Source of the DNA: an uncultured Actinomycetes bacterium
GTDB taxonomy: Bacteria; Actinomycetota; Acidimicrobiia; Acidimicrobiales; RAAP-2
Length of the DNA stretch: 64,000 bases
Assembly (NCBI GenBank): GCA_903825035.1
Contig: CAIJYV010000022.1
Span: 1 to 64,000 of the forward strand
Reading direction: 5' to 3'
The notes beneath the pieces were generated by a model, which made no database searches, was not told where the DNA came from, and was given only the letters and a program-made list of their open reading frames with translations. The position numbers were made by a program, and so were the translations under genes. Below, piece by piece: positions 25,792 through 34,140 of this stretch (positions are counted from its first letter, which is position 1; each line of letters starts with the position of its first letter).

Positions 25792-26781
25792 ATGTATCGC
25801 TCTTCCAAACAAAAGATGATTCGGCGCATCGGGCTCTCGTCAGTGGCAGCTGCAACCGCCCTTGGCTTGGGAATTACCGTGGCCAACGCATCCACCACCC
25901 ACACCACTGGAGCCCAAGCGGTAGCCGCCAAGGCTATGGCCGGACACGCCGATCGCCCCGGAGAGGGCTTTGGCCACTTCAACGCCCTGGAGGTTCGTGG
26001 CATCATCAGCGCACTCGACGCTTCGTCAGTGACCTTGACCGACCCTGCCGGTTCGGCGACCACCTACCGCTTGGCTTCGGGACTGACGGTTACTAAAGAT
26101 CACGCGCCGTCCTCGACCGCTGACCTCTCGGTCGGACAGCGAGTCGATGCTCGGTTGTCGGCGGTTGGTTCAACCACTCTTGATTCCATTGACATTTCAG
26201 TCGCTCGACTCATGGGCCAGGTGACTGCAGTGAATGGTTCGACAGTTACGATTTCTTCTCCACGGGGAACCGCCACCATCAATGTCACTAGTTCAACTTC
26301 GTACACCCTCGACGGTGTCGCGGCCATCGCAAGCAACGTGGCGGTGGGCAAGTTCGTGACGGCAATTGGCGATAGTGCGTCCACCCCAAGCAACTTCACT
26401 GCACTGAGCGTGGCGATTTCTTCCACTGCTCCCGCTGCGCGTGAAGGGGGACCTGCAGCTGGTTATGGTGACGATGGACATGGTCAGAATATGGCACCCG
26501 TGGCCGGTGGTCAGGTGAGCGCAGTTGCTGGCTCCACCATTACCGTGACCGACCCTCGTGGAAACACTGACACCATTACCGTTGACGGATCCACTAGTTA
26601 TATCTTCAATGGTGCTGCGGGTAACCTGGGCGACGTAACCGTTGGTCGTTTCGTATTCGCTACCGGCACGAGCACTGGGCCTGGCGCGTTGACGGCAAAC
26701 AAGGTGGTCATCTCCTCCAGCGCGTCCACCTTTGCTCACCCCGGTGATGGCGATGGGCATGGTCAATTCGGCGATCACTAA
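25792..26781 (+). CDS. Secreted protein with three DUF5666 repeats
   Basis: 329 residues with a signal peptide (about 1-34). Three copies of a roughly 65-residue beta domain then follow, each with the pattern VxGxVSAVxGSTITVTDPRG...TVDxSTSY...VGRFVxATG. They start near residues 68, 138 and 232. This is the DUF5666 domain, an OB-like extracytoplasmic fold of unknown function. The C-terminus and the linker are Gly/His/Asp-rich (GDGDGHGQFGDH), a composition that could bind metal. AAAGGAAG precedes the ATG. Monocistronic, with a terminator 15 nt after the stop. Confidence 0.75.
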   Translation: MYRSSKQKMIRRIGLSSVAAATALGLGITVANASTTHTTGAQAVAAKAMAGHADRPGEGFGHFNALEVRGIISALDASSVTLTDPAGSATTYRLASGLTVTKDHAPSSTADLSVGQRVDARLSAVGSTTLDSIDISVARLMGQVTAVNGSTVTISSPRGTATINVTSSTSYTLDGVAAIASNVAVGKFVTAIGDSASTPSNFTALSVAISSTAPAAREGGPAAGYGDDGHGQNMAPVAGGQVSAVAGSTITVTDPRGNTDTITVDGSTSYIFNGAAGNLGDVTVGRFVFATGTSTGPGALTANKVVISSSASTFAHPGDGDGHGQFGDH

Positions 26782-26795
26782 GAGGACTTGAAGCG

Positions 26796-26826
26796 AGCCC
26801 CCTAGGGAAACCTAGGGGGCTTTTTC
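26796..26826. terminator. Bidirectional terminator after DUF5666 gene
   Basis: Perfect stem AGCCCCCTAGG / CCTAGGGGGCT with a GAAA loop (26796-26821) and T5. It also lies at the end of the convergent MFS gene. Confidence 0.9.
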
Positions 26827-26827
26827 A

Positions 26828-27988
26828 TTAGTTCAGTTGGGTCGTCACGCGACCCGGCACCTTGCGCCAGGTCACAAACGAAGCAATACCGAGGGCTGAA
26901 GCGCTCACGGCGGCGATGGTGAACGGCAGCGCGGGGCTGTGCGAATACAGGGTCCCCGCCACAGTCGCCGCAACTGCGAGCGAAGCGGTGTTCGCCGTCG
27001 TATACAGACCCTGACGACGTCCCATCTCTCGGTTGTCGGCGCCTTGAGTGAGGTATGAAGAAATCGAGGGCACACTGAGTGCCGAGAAGATCGATTCAAA
27101 GGAACCCGTAATTAACATCACGACGTTGTTGTGAATGTGCGGGTAGGTCGCCATAAAGGCCGCTCCACCCAGTACTCCGAGAGTTGAGACCCACCGGCGA
27201 TTCCAGTGGTCGGCAATGTACCCACCCACCGGACTCAAGAGAACCCAGGGTAAGCAAAAAACCGTCCAACTCAATCGGATCTGGAAGGTGCTGGCGTGGT
27301 GTGAATGCATCAAGAGGCTCCAGCAGGTTTCGTAGACACCAATTGAAATTCCAGCCGCACAGGCCGCACCCAGCGCGCCAAGCAGCTGAGGGTTCCAACT
27401 CAGTGGCGGAAGCGGAGTGGGGTCGTACGCTCGATCACCGAGGTCTACTGAGAAGGTGACCAGGGCCGCCACCAAACTCACAACCCCGGTGGCGAAAAAT
27501 GCCCAACCCAATTGAGAAACATTAACGACCGCGCCTATCATGGGGCCAAGGGCAATGCCGAGTAGTTGCGCGGCGATGATTTGGCTCATCGCCCGACCAC
27601 GAGTTTCTTCGGGGAAGCGAGCGGCAACCGCCGACATCGAGGCCACCTCGAAGGCTCCCGCCGCGGCACCTTGGAAGATGCGCGCCACGATAAACCAGCT
27701 GGCGTGCATGGGCACTATGTAAAAGCCACTCGCGATGGCATAGATGATGAGACTGATTACGAGAATTGGCCGTCGACCAAATTTGTCAGACAGGTGTCCA
27801 AAGAAGTATTGAGAGATTACGCCGGCGAAGAAGAAACTCGCCATGATCAACCCGATAATGGTCGGATTACCGCCCCGGTGTTCGAGAAATAGCGGCAAGA
27901 GTGGGAGGCCAAGTGTGGCACCCATGAATTGGATAGCCACAATTATGCGGAGTCGCTGCAGTGTTTGTTGAGGAGTGCTCCGAGCCAT
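26828..27988 (-). CDS. MFS transporter, DHA1-type
   Basis: 386 residues with 12 membrane helices. The loop 2-3 motif GHLSDKFGRRPIL is the major facilitator motif A, and the second-half equivalent is GYIADHWNRR. It has the length and style of 12-helix drug or metabolite exporters; the substrate is unknown. TAGCGT at 27995-28000 ends 6 nt before the ATG, so it is likely translated from a leaderless mRNA. Confidence 0.85.
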   Translation of the reverse strand: MARSTPQQTLQRLRIIVAIQFMGATLGLPLLPLFLEHRGGNPTIIGLIMASFFFAGVISQYFFGHLSDKFGRRPILVISLIIYAIASGFYIVPMHASWFIVARIFQGAAAGAFEVASMSAVAARFPEETRGRAMSQIIAAQLLGIALGPMIGAVVNVSQLGWAFFATGVVSLVAALVTFSVDLGDRAYDPTPLPPLSWNPQLLGALGAACAAGISIGVYETCWSLLMHSHHASTFQIRLSWTVFCLPWVLLSPVGGYIADHWNRRWVSTLGVLGGAAFMATYPHIHNNVVMLITGSFESIFSALSVPSISSYLTQGADNREMGRRQGLYTTANTASLAVAATVAGTLYSHSPALPFTIAAVSASALGIASFVTWRKVPGRVTTQLN

Positions 27989-27994
27989 ACCACC

Positions 27995-28000
27995 ACGCTA
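27995..28000 (-). promoter_or_regulatory. Leaderless -10 box of the DHA1 MFS gene
   Basis: TAGCGT on the minus strand ends 6 nt before ATG 27988; no Shine-Dalgarno sequence. Confidence 0.5.
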
Positions 28001-28090
28001 GTTGTGGGGCTTTTGGTAAATATCCTTTAGTGAGCAATTGAGCTTCTTACTTACCGATGAGTTCTCAAACTCCACAATTTCCAGCAGAAC

Positions 28091-28096
28091 TAGGCT
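28091..28096 (+). promoter_or_regulatory. Leaderless -10 box of the threonine dehydratase-like gene
   Basis: TAGGCT ends 7 nt before GTG 28104. It places the start codon downstream of the first in-frame codon at 28038. Confidence 0.45.
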
Positions 28097-28103
28097 TGGA
28101 GTT

Positions 28104-29069
28104 GTGAATAGCCTCGTCGGAGCACCCACCGCGCAGCAACTTGAAGATGCCCGCGAGGTTGTCAAGCGGTACTTGCGACCAACGCCATCAGTGGTGCTGA
28201 ATATTCGAGGCCGTGACGTGTACGCCAAGCTCGACAACCTTCAAGTGACCGGCGCCTTCAAAGTTCGCGGGGCTCTGGCCGCTTTGGATGCCGTTCGTCG
28301 CGAAGATTCCTCAATTGGAGTTATCACCTCTTCTGCGGGTAACCACGGATTAGGCATATCGCACGCCTCCTCGCTGCTCGGAGTTAGGGCTACGGTCGTG
28401 GTCCCCGCTAACGCCTCTCCCGTGAAGGTCGCCAAGATTAGGCAGTACGACGTGGAGCTCATCGAATTTGGCTCTTCCTACGACGAAGCCCAAGCACATG
28501 CGCGAGAACTATCCGAACAGCGTGGACTCCGGTTCGTTTCCCCATTCAACAATGCCAACGTCGTAGCCGGACAGGCCACCGCCTTTGACGAATTTCTTGC
28601 CGTCTTCCCCGAAGTCGAGCACGTAGTTGTTTCGGTGGGTGGAGGAGGGTGGATCTCTGGTGTCTTGGTATCGCGAGAAGCAAATAACCGAGAAGACATC
28701 ACGATCACAGGCGTGCAAGCCGAGAATTCCGCTGCCATGGCACAGTTTGTTCGAGGTGAAGATCCCGCACTGACGGTGCACACTCCAACAATCGCGGACG
28801 GACTTGCGGGTGGCGTGGACCCGGGTTCAATAACTAATGACATTATTTTGTCAAGTGGAATCAAGGTGCTCACTATTGCCGAAAACTCAATTCGCAACGC
28901 GGTTCGCGAAGGGGTCGAAAACAATGGCCTAGTGATGGAAGGTTCTTCGGCCGCTAGTTACGCGCTTATTGCCGAGCAACTCGAACAAGACCGATCGAAG
29001 CTTGGCTTCATGGTGAGTGGGCGCAATATTGCCTTTGATTTGCTCCAAGAGATTTTGGCTGAGGGGTAA
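28104..29069 (+). CDS. Threonine/serine dehydratase-like PLP enzyme
   Basis: Fold-type II PLP enzyme of 321 residues. The Schiff-base Lys53 lies in VTGAFKVRGAL, SSAGNHGLG is the phosphate/substrate loop, and a Gly-rich SVGGGGWISG binds the PLP phosphate. The family deaminates Thr to 2-oxobutyrate or Ser to pyruvate; serine racemases look similar. It lacks the C-terminal ACT regulatory domain of biosynthetic IlvA, so it is the short catabolic (TdcB-like) form. GTG 28104 is favoured over the upstream frame (28038) by the TAGGCT box 7 nt before it. Confidence 0.82.
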   Translation: MNSLVGAPTAQQLEDAREVVKRYLRPTPSVVLNIRGRDVYAKLDNLQVTGAFKVRGALAALDAVRREDSSIGVITSSAGNHGLGISHASSLLGVRATVVVPANASPVKVAKIRQYDVELIEFGSSYDEAQAHARELSEQRGLRFVSPFNNANVVAGQATAFDEFLAVFPEVEHVVVSVGGGGWISGVLVSREANNREDITITGVQAENSAAMAQFVRGEDPALTVHTPTIADGLAGGVDPGSITNDIILSSGIKVLTIAENSIRNAVREGVENNGLVMEGSSAASYALIAEQLEQDRSKLGFMVSGRNIAFDLLQEILAEG

Positions 29070-29093
29070 GTCGCAGCACTCAAGCGACGCCGG

Positions 29094-29099
29094 TAAGGT
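29094..29099 (+). promoter_or_regulatory. Leaderless -10 box of the secreted protein at 29106
   Basis: TAAGGT ends 6 nt before ATG 29106; no Shine-Dalgarno sequence. Confidence 0.5.
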
Positions 29100-29105
29100 A
29101 CAGAT

Positions 29106-29873
29106 ATGACCCGCTCCTTCAAAGCCCCGGCAATTTTGATTGCCACCATTTCGATAGCGCTGAGTGTCACCGGAGTGGTCCTTGCCGCCACCGATCCCAA
29201 TCCGCATGGCTTCCAAGCCGACGCGCTAAATCTCCACGGCTATGCGCCGCAAAGTGCCGATATCGGCATCACGGTCTCAGCGAACTCGCTGCCTGTGCTC
29301 AGTGGAGACTTCCAGGTGAACTTCCATCGCTCCGTTGGCGAGTTGACCATGGGAACTTCCATAATGGGTGCCACAACGCAACTACAGATTGTTCTTGCCA
29401 GAGGACGCGCCTACTTAGTACACGGCGGATCGGCCAATCGCCCCTACTTGGACCTAGGAAAGGCGGGGGTTTCTTGGTATGGAGTTTCTTTCGAAATGGC
29501 TCACCCGCAGGTCAGTCTCTTAAGCGCGGCGACTAGTTCAGTCACCCTCACCCAGAACCTGCAAGGTGAGACGGTCTACACCTACAAGTTGGGCGGAGCT
29601 TCGTTGCCGCTCGGCACGGGACTCAAGCTGAACAACGCAACTTCACTTGCGGTATCAATTGGTCGCGGCGGCGAATTGACTGGCCTCACCATTAAGGCCC
29701 ACTCGAAGAAATCCATCGAGACAATCGCCCTACGAGTGCTTTCTTACAATCAAGCGATCAACGTGACAGTGCCCAAGCGCACTGAAATTTCGACGGGGAA
29801 CGCCGGACTCGGGAATTTGTTGAACCTGCTCAACATCTCGAAGTTGACTTCGGGCCTCACCACCTCGGCGTAA
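29106..29873 (+). CDS. Secreted protein of unknown function
   Basis: 255 residues with a signal peptide (about 1-27, cut at VLAAT). The mature part alternates short strands (QLQIVLARGRAYLVHGGS, TVYTYKLGGASLPLG, SLAVSIGRGGELTGLTI), which is reminiscent of the half-barrel fold of LolA/LprG-type lipid carriers. That resemblance is only structural guesswork, and no lipobox Cys is present. A membrane protein gene follows after 3 nt, so the two probably work together in the envelope. Confidence 0.6.
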   Translation: MTRSFKAPAILIATISIALSVTGVVLAATDPNPHGFQADALNLHGYAPQSADIGITVSANSLPVLSGDFQVNFHRSVGELTMGTSIMGATTQLQIVLARGRAYLVHGGSANRPYLDLGKAGVSWYGVSFEMAHPQVSLLSAATSSVTLTQNLQGETVYTYKLGGASLPLGTGLKLNNATSLAVSIGRGGELTGLTIKAHSKKSIETIALRVLSYNQAINVTVPKRTEISTGNAGLGNLLNLLNISKLTSGLTTSA

Positions 29874-29876
29874 ACC

Positions 29877-30518
29877 ATGGCGGCTGAATCCACTAAAGAG
29901 CCACACTGGCCCGCCTCGGTGGCCCTGCTGGTCTGCGCCGGACTCTATTTCGTGTTGCCTAACCGACTCGTAGTGGGACCACGTTGGCTATTGCCAGTGC
30001 TGATTGTTTTGCCCCTTATCCCGCTGTCGGCACGGAAAAATCGTCACGCCAACGAGGCGCACTGGGTCCGAGTTCTCACCCTCACTCTGATTGCGGCAAT
30101 TACCTTGGCGAACGTTATTTCAATGGGACTACTGGTCCACCATCTCCTTCGTTCGAACGTAACGGCGGGCAGGTCGCTGATTTACTCGGCAATCGCGGTC
30201 TGGATTACCAACGTCATTGTCTACGGGTTGTGGTTCTGGGAGATCGATCGAGGCGGTCCGCATCGTCGCTCCACTGGCGAGATGATCTATCCCGATATTC
30301 AGTTCCCCCAAATGGAGAATCCGAAATTGGCCCCGGATAACTGGCGACCCCGCTTCACCGACTACCTCTACACCTCGTTTGCGAATGGCACCAGCTTTGC
30401 GCCGGCCGACGCCATGCCCCTCTCCCTGCAAGCGAAGTCGCTCTTCGTTGCTGAATCGATGGTGTCACTCGTCACGATTGCGATTGTGGCGGCCCGAGCT
30501 GTCAATATTTTGCACTAA
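29877..30518 (+). CDS. Predicted membrane protein (DUF1345-like topology)
   Basis: 213 residues with four or five membrane helices. The centre and C-terminus read WFWEIDRGGP, then TDYLYTSFANGTSFAPADAMPLS, then a last helix. This arrangement recurs in an actinobacterial family of unknown function whose C-terminal half resembles DUF1345, including the Asp/Pro-containing loop before the last helix, a pattern also seen in two-pore channel-like folds. No role can be assigned. It is coupled to the preceding secreted protein gene and followed by a strong terminator. Confidence 0.65.
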   Translation: MAAESTKEPHWPASVALLVCAGLYFVLPNRLVVGPRWLLPVLIVLPLIPLSARKNRHANEAHWVRVLTLTLIAAITLANVISMGLLVHHLLRSNVTAGRSLIYSAIAVWITNVIVYGLWFWEIDRGGPHRRSTGEMIYPDIQFPQMENPKLAPDNWRPRFTDYLYTSFANGTSFAPADAMPLSLQAKSLFVAESMVSLVTIAIVAARAVNILH

Positions 30519-30524
30519 GCAAAT

Positions 30525-30562
30525 AAAAAATGCCCCTCCCAAAATGGGAGGGGCATTTTTTC
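30525..30562. terminator. Bidirectional terminator
   Basis: Stem AAAAAATGCCCCTCCC / complement (30525-30561) with a 4-nt loop. T-runs on both strands serve the convergent membrane protein and aminotransferase genes. Confidence 0.92.
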
Positions 30563-30567
30563 TATCT

Positions 30568-31989
30568 CTAGATGTGGTGTTTAACCGCTTCGGTAAAGAC
30601 CTCGCGCAAGGTGCCGACCATCCAGTCGATGTCTTCGCGAGTCGAGATAAGTGGTGGCGCCAACTGGACAACGGGGTCGCCTCGATCGTCCGAGCGACAG
30701 ATCAGCCCGCGACGGAACATCTCGGGGGAGATGAAGCCGCGCAAGAGACGCTCAGCCTCGTCACCGCTCCACGTTTCCTTCGTCGTCTGGTCCTTGACCA
30801 ACTCGACACCCCAGAAGTAGCCGGTACCGCGAACGTCACCAACAATCGGCAGGTCCTTCAAACCTTCGAGTTGAGCCTGGAAGTAGTCCTGATTTCCGCG
30901 AACGTTTTCGAGGACCTTTTCATTCTCAATAATCTCAATTGACTTCAGCGCTACGGCCGTAGAAACGGGGTGACCCGCCCAGGTGTAACCGTGCATGAAG
31001 GCGGTGTTGTCGTGCATGAAGTAGTCAGCCACGCGGTCGGACACGATCATCGCACCAAGTGGAGCGTAGCCAGAGGTAATTCCCTTAGCGCAAGTGATGA
31101 TGTCGGGGACGAATTCGTACTTGTGGCCGGAGAACCATTCGCCAAGGCGTCCGAAACCACAAATAACTTCGTCAGCGACCATCAAGATGTCGTACTTTGC
31201 ACACACTTCCTTGACCGCAGCGAGATATCCCGGTGGCGGCGTGAAGCAACCACCCGAGTTCTGAACGGGCTCGACGAAAAATGCGGCGATGGTTTCTGGA
31301 CCTTCGCGCAAAATTGCCTCTTCGAGCAATTCAACGTTCCACTGGCCAAAGGCCACCAGGTCGTCGGCGTGTTCTGCGGCCCGGTAGAAGTTCACGCTGG
31401 GGATTTTCACCGCACCGGGAACCAATGGCGCGAAAGGTTCGCGGTACATCGGAATTGAGGTGATCGTCAGGGCTCCCAAAGTGGTGCCGTGATAAGCAAT
31501 CTCACGGCTAATCACCTTGTAACGGTCGGTGCGACCCTTCAGGCGGTGGTACTGGCGGGCGAGCTTCCATGCTGATTCGTTGGCCTCGGCTCCACCGGTG
31601 GTGAAGAAGACTTTGTTTAGGTCTCCGGGGGCGAGGGACGCGATCTTTTCAGCGAGAGCAATACCAGTGGGATTGGCGTAGGTCCATAGTGGGAAGAACG
31701 CCATTTCCTCCATTTGCTTCGCGGCAGCGGCGGCAATGTCTTTGCGACCGTGTCCGAGCATATTGTTGAACAGACCCGAGAGTCCGTCGAAATACTTGGT
31801 GCCATTCGCATCATAGACGTAGGTACCCTCACCTTTGACCATGATTGGAATTTCGTGACTCTCGTCATACGAACCCATGCGTGACATCTGTAGCCACAAG
31901 TTTTTCCTGGCTCGTTCCGAGTACTGGTGACTCGGTTGCTTGGCATCACTTACGGCAATGCCGTCGGTAATGATTTCGTCCATACTCAT
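30568..31989 (-). CDS. Class III omega-aminotransferase (putrescine/beta-alanine/taurine:pyruvate type)
   Basis: PLP aminotransferase of 473 residues. The Schiff-base Lys is in TCAKGITSGYAPLG (Lys302), the PLP-pyridine Asp in VADEVICGFG, and the phosphate-binding segment is TTGGAEANESAWK. The N-terminal NLWLQMSRMG and FDGLSGLFNNMLGHG resemble putrescine-, taurine- and beta-alanine:pyruvate aminotransferases. It would move an amino group from an omega-amine to pyruvate, giving alanine. ATG 31989 is preferred over 32001 because it forms an ATGA overlap with the upstream regulator gene. The nearby aldehyde dehydrogenase and alanine dehydrogenase fit the next steps. Confidence 0.85.
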   Translation of the reverse strand: MSMDEIITDGIAVSDAKQPSHQYSERARKNLWLQMSRMGSYDESHEIPIMVKGEGTYVYDANGTKYFDGLSGLFNNMLGHGRKDIAAAAAKQMEEMAFFPLWTYANPTGIALAEKIASLAPGDLNKVFFTTGGAEANESAWKLARQYHRLKGRTDRYKVISREIAYHGTTLGALTITSIPMYREPFAPLVPGAVKIPSVNFYRAAEHADDLVAFGQWNVELLEEAILREGPETIAAFFVEPVQNSGGCFTPPPGYLAAVKEVCAKYDILMVADEVICGFGRLGEWFSGHKYEFVPDIITCAKGITSGYAPLGAMIVSDRVADYFMHDNTAFMHGYTWAGHPVSTAVALKSIEIIENEKVLENVRGNQDYFQAQLEGLKDLPIVGDVRGTGYFWGVELVKDQTTKETWSGDEAERLLRGFISPEMFRRGLICRSDDRGDPVVQLAPPLISTREDIDWMVGTLREVFTEAVKHHI

Positions 31990-32510
31990 TTTGCACCCCA
32001 TGCATATGTCTGTTTTGAAAGTTTCAAATACAGAAAAGTTTCAACTTCGGTCACCCCAGGAATACTCCGGATGGAGTCATTCAAGAGATGCACCAAGGCG
32101 TTGTCATCCTCGGCAATAACTTCCGCCAAAATGTCGAAGCTGCCCGCGGTCATAACCACGTAGTTCGCTTCAGTAATGGCGGCCACCCTGTCGGCTACGA
32201 GCCGAACGTCACCATGGACGCGAATACCAATCAACGCTTCGCGGCCGTAGCCGAGTTGCAGTGGATCGGTAATGGCGACAATCTGCATGACGCCCGCATC
32301 TTTCAATCGCTGAACCCGGCGTCGGACAGCCGCTTCGGAGAGTCCAATCTCCTCAGCGATCGAGCCGTAGGCCCGACGTCCATCCTGCTGGAGGGCAACG
32401 ATGATTTTGCGGTCAAGCGAGTCGAGGCCGTTGGATGAACTCGGTAGGAGCTCAATCAAGGATCTCTCGGTACTCGGGGCGCTCGCGCGCTGTGGTTTGT
32501 TAGTTGCCAT
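31986..32510 (-). CDS. Lrp/AsnC family transcriptional regulator
   Basis: 174 residues. The N-terminal winged helix (LDSLDRKIIVALQQDGRRAYGSIAEEIGLSEAAVRRRVQRL in outline) is followed by a RAM ligand-binding domain (GIRVHGDVRLVADRVA ... GSFDILAEVIAEDDNAL). The family senses amino acids and controls their transport and breakdown. A 30-residue Ser/Thr/Pro-rich leader precedes the DNA-binding domain. GGAGG lies 6 nt before the ATG and TATACT (32548-32553) is a possible -10. It is coupled to the aminotransferase gene and divergent from the aldehyde dehydrogenase, so it probably controls both arms. Confidence 0.88.
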   Translation of the reverse strand: MATNKPQRASAPSTERSLIELLPSSSNGLDSLDRKIIVALQQDGRRAYGSIAEEIGLSEAAVRRRVQRLKDAGVMQIVAITDPLQLGYGREALIGIRVHGDVRLVADRVAAITEANYVVMTAGSFDILAEVIAEDDNALVHLLNDSIRSIPGVTEVETFLYLKLSKQTYAWGAK

Positions 32511-32633
32511 TTTTTACCTCCGAGCCTTGTGGGCTACGGATAGAGCCAGTATAGGGGCTCTGCGCGCCGATATGAGTCGCCCGAGGGGCATATGGGGACT
32601 AATTTCAGCCCCACGAACCCTTGAAAATCTAGT

Positions 32634-32646
32634 ACTTTACGAAAGT
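32634..32646. promoter_or_regulatory. Candidate operator in the asnC / aldehyde dehydrogenase intergenic region
   Basis: ACTTTACGAAAGT is a 13-bp inverted repeat (5-bp arms, 3-bp centre), placed between a TTGAAA hexamer (32621) and the AGGAGG (32670-32675) of the aldehyde dehydrogenase. Position and symmetry suit an Lrp/AsnC site; unproven. Confidence 0.35.
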
Positions 32647-32679
32647 GACTAAATAATCACGAAGAAACAAGGAGGCGCT

Positions 32680-34107
32680 GTGCGTCGTTTAGCGAACTTT
32701 ATCAATGGGGAATACGTCGAGCCAAAGAGTGGCAAGTACGTCGAGTTGCTGAGCCCGGTAACCGGCCTGCCTTTCGCCGAGAGCCCCGTTTCCAATGAGG
32801 CCGATGTCGACGCAGCGGTGCGTTCAGCGGAAAAGGCTTTTGCTTCGTGGAAGCGCACCACTCCAAGCCAGCGCAGCCTCGCTCTGCTTAAGATCGCTGA
32901 CGTTCTCGAAGCAAACGCCGAGCGTCTCGTCGCCGTTGAAGCAGAGAACACTGGAAAAATCGTTGCCGTTACTCTCGCCGAAGAAATTCCTCCAATGGTT
33001 GACCAAATTCGGTTCTTCGCCTCCGCTGCTCGTTTACTCGAGGGCCGTGGCGCAACCGAATACTTGGCCGGCCACACCTCGTACATTCGTCGCGAGCCAG
33101 TTGGTGTCTGCGCCGCAGTGACGCCGTGGAACTATCCGTTGCTCATGGCGGTGTGGAAGTGGGCCCCCGCCATTGCTGCTGGTAACACCATGGTCTTGAA
33201 GCCATCGGATACCACTCCCGCATCAACCTTGTTGATGGCCGAGCTCATGGCTCAAGTTCTGCCCGCTGGTGTCTTGAACATTGTTTGTGGTGACCGCGAT
33301 ACCGGTCGCCTCCTCGTAGAGCACCCAACTCCCGCCATGGTTTCAGTGACCGGTTCGGTTCGTGCAGGTCAAGAGGTGGCCGCCACTGCGTCGAACTCGC
33401 TCAAGCGCGTTCACCTCGAGCTCGGTGGCAAGGCCCCCGTGATCGTCTTTGACGACGTCGACATCGAAGCGGCGGCCCAGGGCATCGCCATTGGTGGGTA
33501 TTTCAACGCCGGACAGGACTGCACCGCTGCGACTCGAGTCATCGCTGGACCAAAGGTATACGGCGACTTCGTTGATGCGCTCGCCGAAGTGGCGAAGAAC
33601 ACCGCGACCGGACCAATTGACTCAGACGAGGCACTCTTTGGACCGATTAACAACATCAACCAGTTCAATCGCGTCAAGGGGTTCTTGGCAAACAAGCCTG
33701 GACACGCCACGATTGCCGCTGGTGGCGTCCAGATTGGTGACGCCGGTTACTACCTCGGCGCAACCGTCGTGGCGGACCTCGAGCAGAACGACGAGATGAT
33801 TCAGAACGAAATCTTTGGACCAGTTATCACCGTTCAGAAGTTCTCCGACGAGGCGAAGGCTCTCGAGTACGCCAACGGCGTGAACTACGGTTTGGCCTCA
33901 TCGGTGTGGACTCGCGACCACGGGCGTGCTCTGCGATTTGCCCGTGACCTCGACTTCGGTGTGGTGTGGATCAACACTCACATTCCAATCGTGGCCGAAA
34001 TGCCTCACGGTGGTTTCAAGAAGTCTGGCTACGGCAAGGACCTCTCGGTGTATGGCTTCGAGGACTACACGCGTATCAAGCACGTGATGCACAACATCGA
34101 GTTTTAA
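32680..34107 (+). CDS. Aldehyde dehydrogenase, aminobutyraldehyde/betaine-aldehyde type
   Basis: 475 residues, NAD(P)+-dependent. The catalytic Cys281 is in FNAGQDCTAATR, the general base Glu247 in LELGG, and Asn151 in TPWNYP. The whole length resembles gamma-aminobutyraldehyde dehydrogenases (PatD/KauB group), which oxidise the aldehyde formed when putrescine is transaminated. Betaine-aldehyde or another aldehyde is an alternative. It starts at GTG behind a strong AAGGAGG. It is divergent from the regulator and followed 33 nt later by an APC permease. Confidence 0.87.
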   Translation: MRRLANFINGEYVEPKSGKYVELLSPVTGLPFAESPVSNEADVDAAVRSAEKAFASWKRTTPSQRSLALLKIADVLEANAERLVAVEAENTGKIVAVTLAEEIPPMVDQIRFFASAARLLEGRGATEYLAGHTSYIRREPVGVCAAVTPWNYPLLMAVWKWAPAIAAGNTMVLKPSDTTPASTLLMAELMAQVLPAGVLNIVCGDRDTGRLLVEHPTPAMVSVTGSVRAGQEVAATASNSLKRVHLELGGKAPVIVFDDVDIEAAAQGIAIGGYFNAGQDCTAATRVIAGPKVYGDFVDALAEVAKNTATGPIDSDEALFGPINNINQFNRVKGFLANKPGHATIAAGGVQIGDAGYYLGATVVADLEQNDEMIQNEIFGPVITVQKFSDEAKALEYANGVNYGLASSVWTRDHGRALRFARDLDFGVVWINTHIPIVAEMPHGGFKKSGYGKDLSVYGFEDYTRIKHVMHNIEF

Positions 34108-34140
34108 CCAACTCGACACAACTAAATAGAGGGGGATGGC

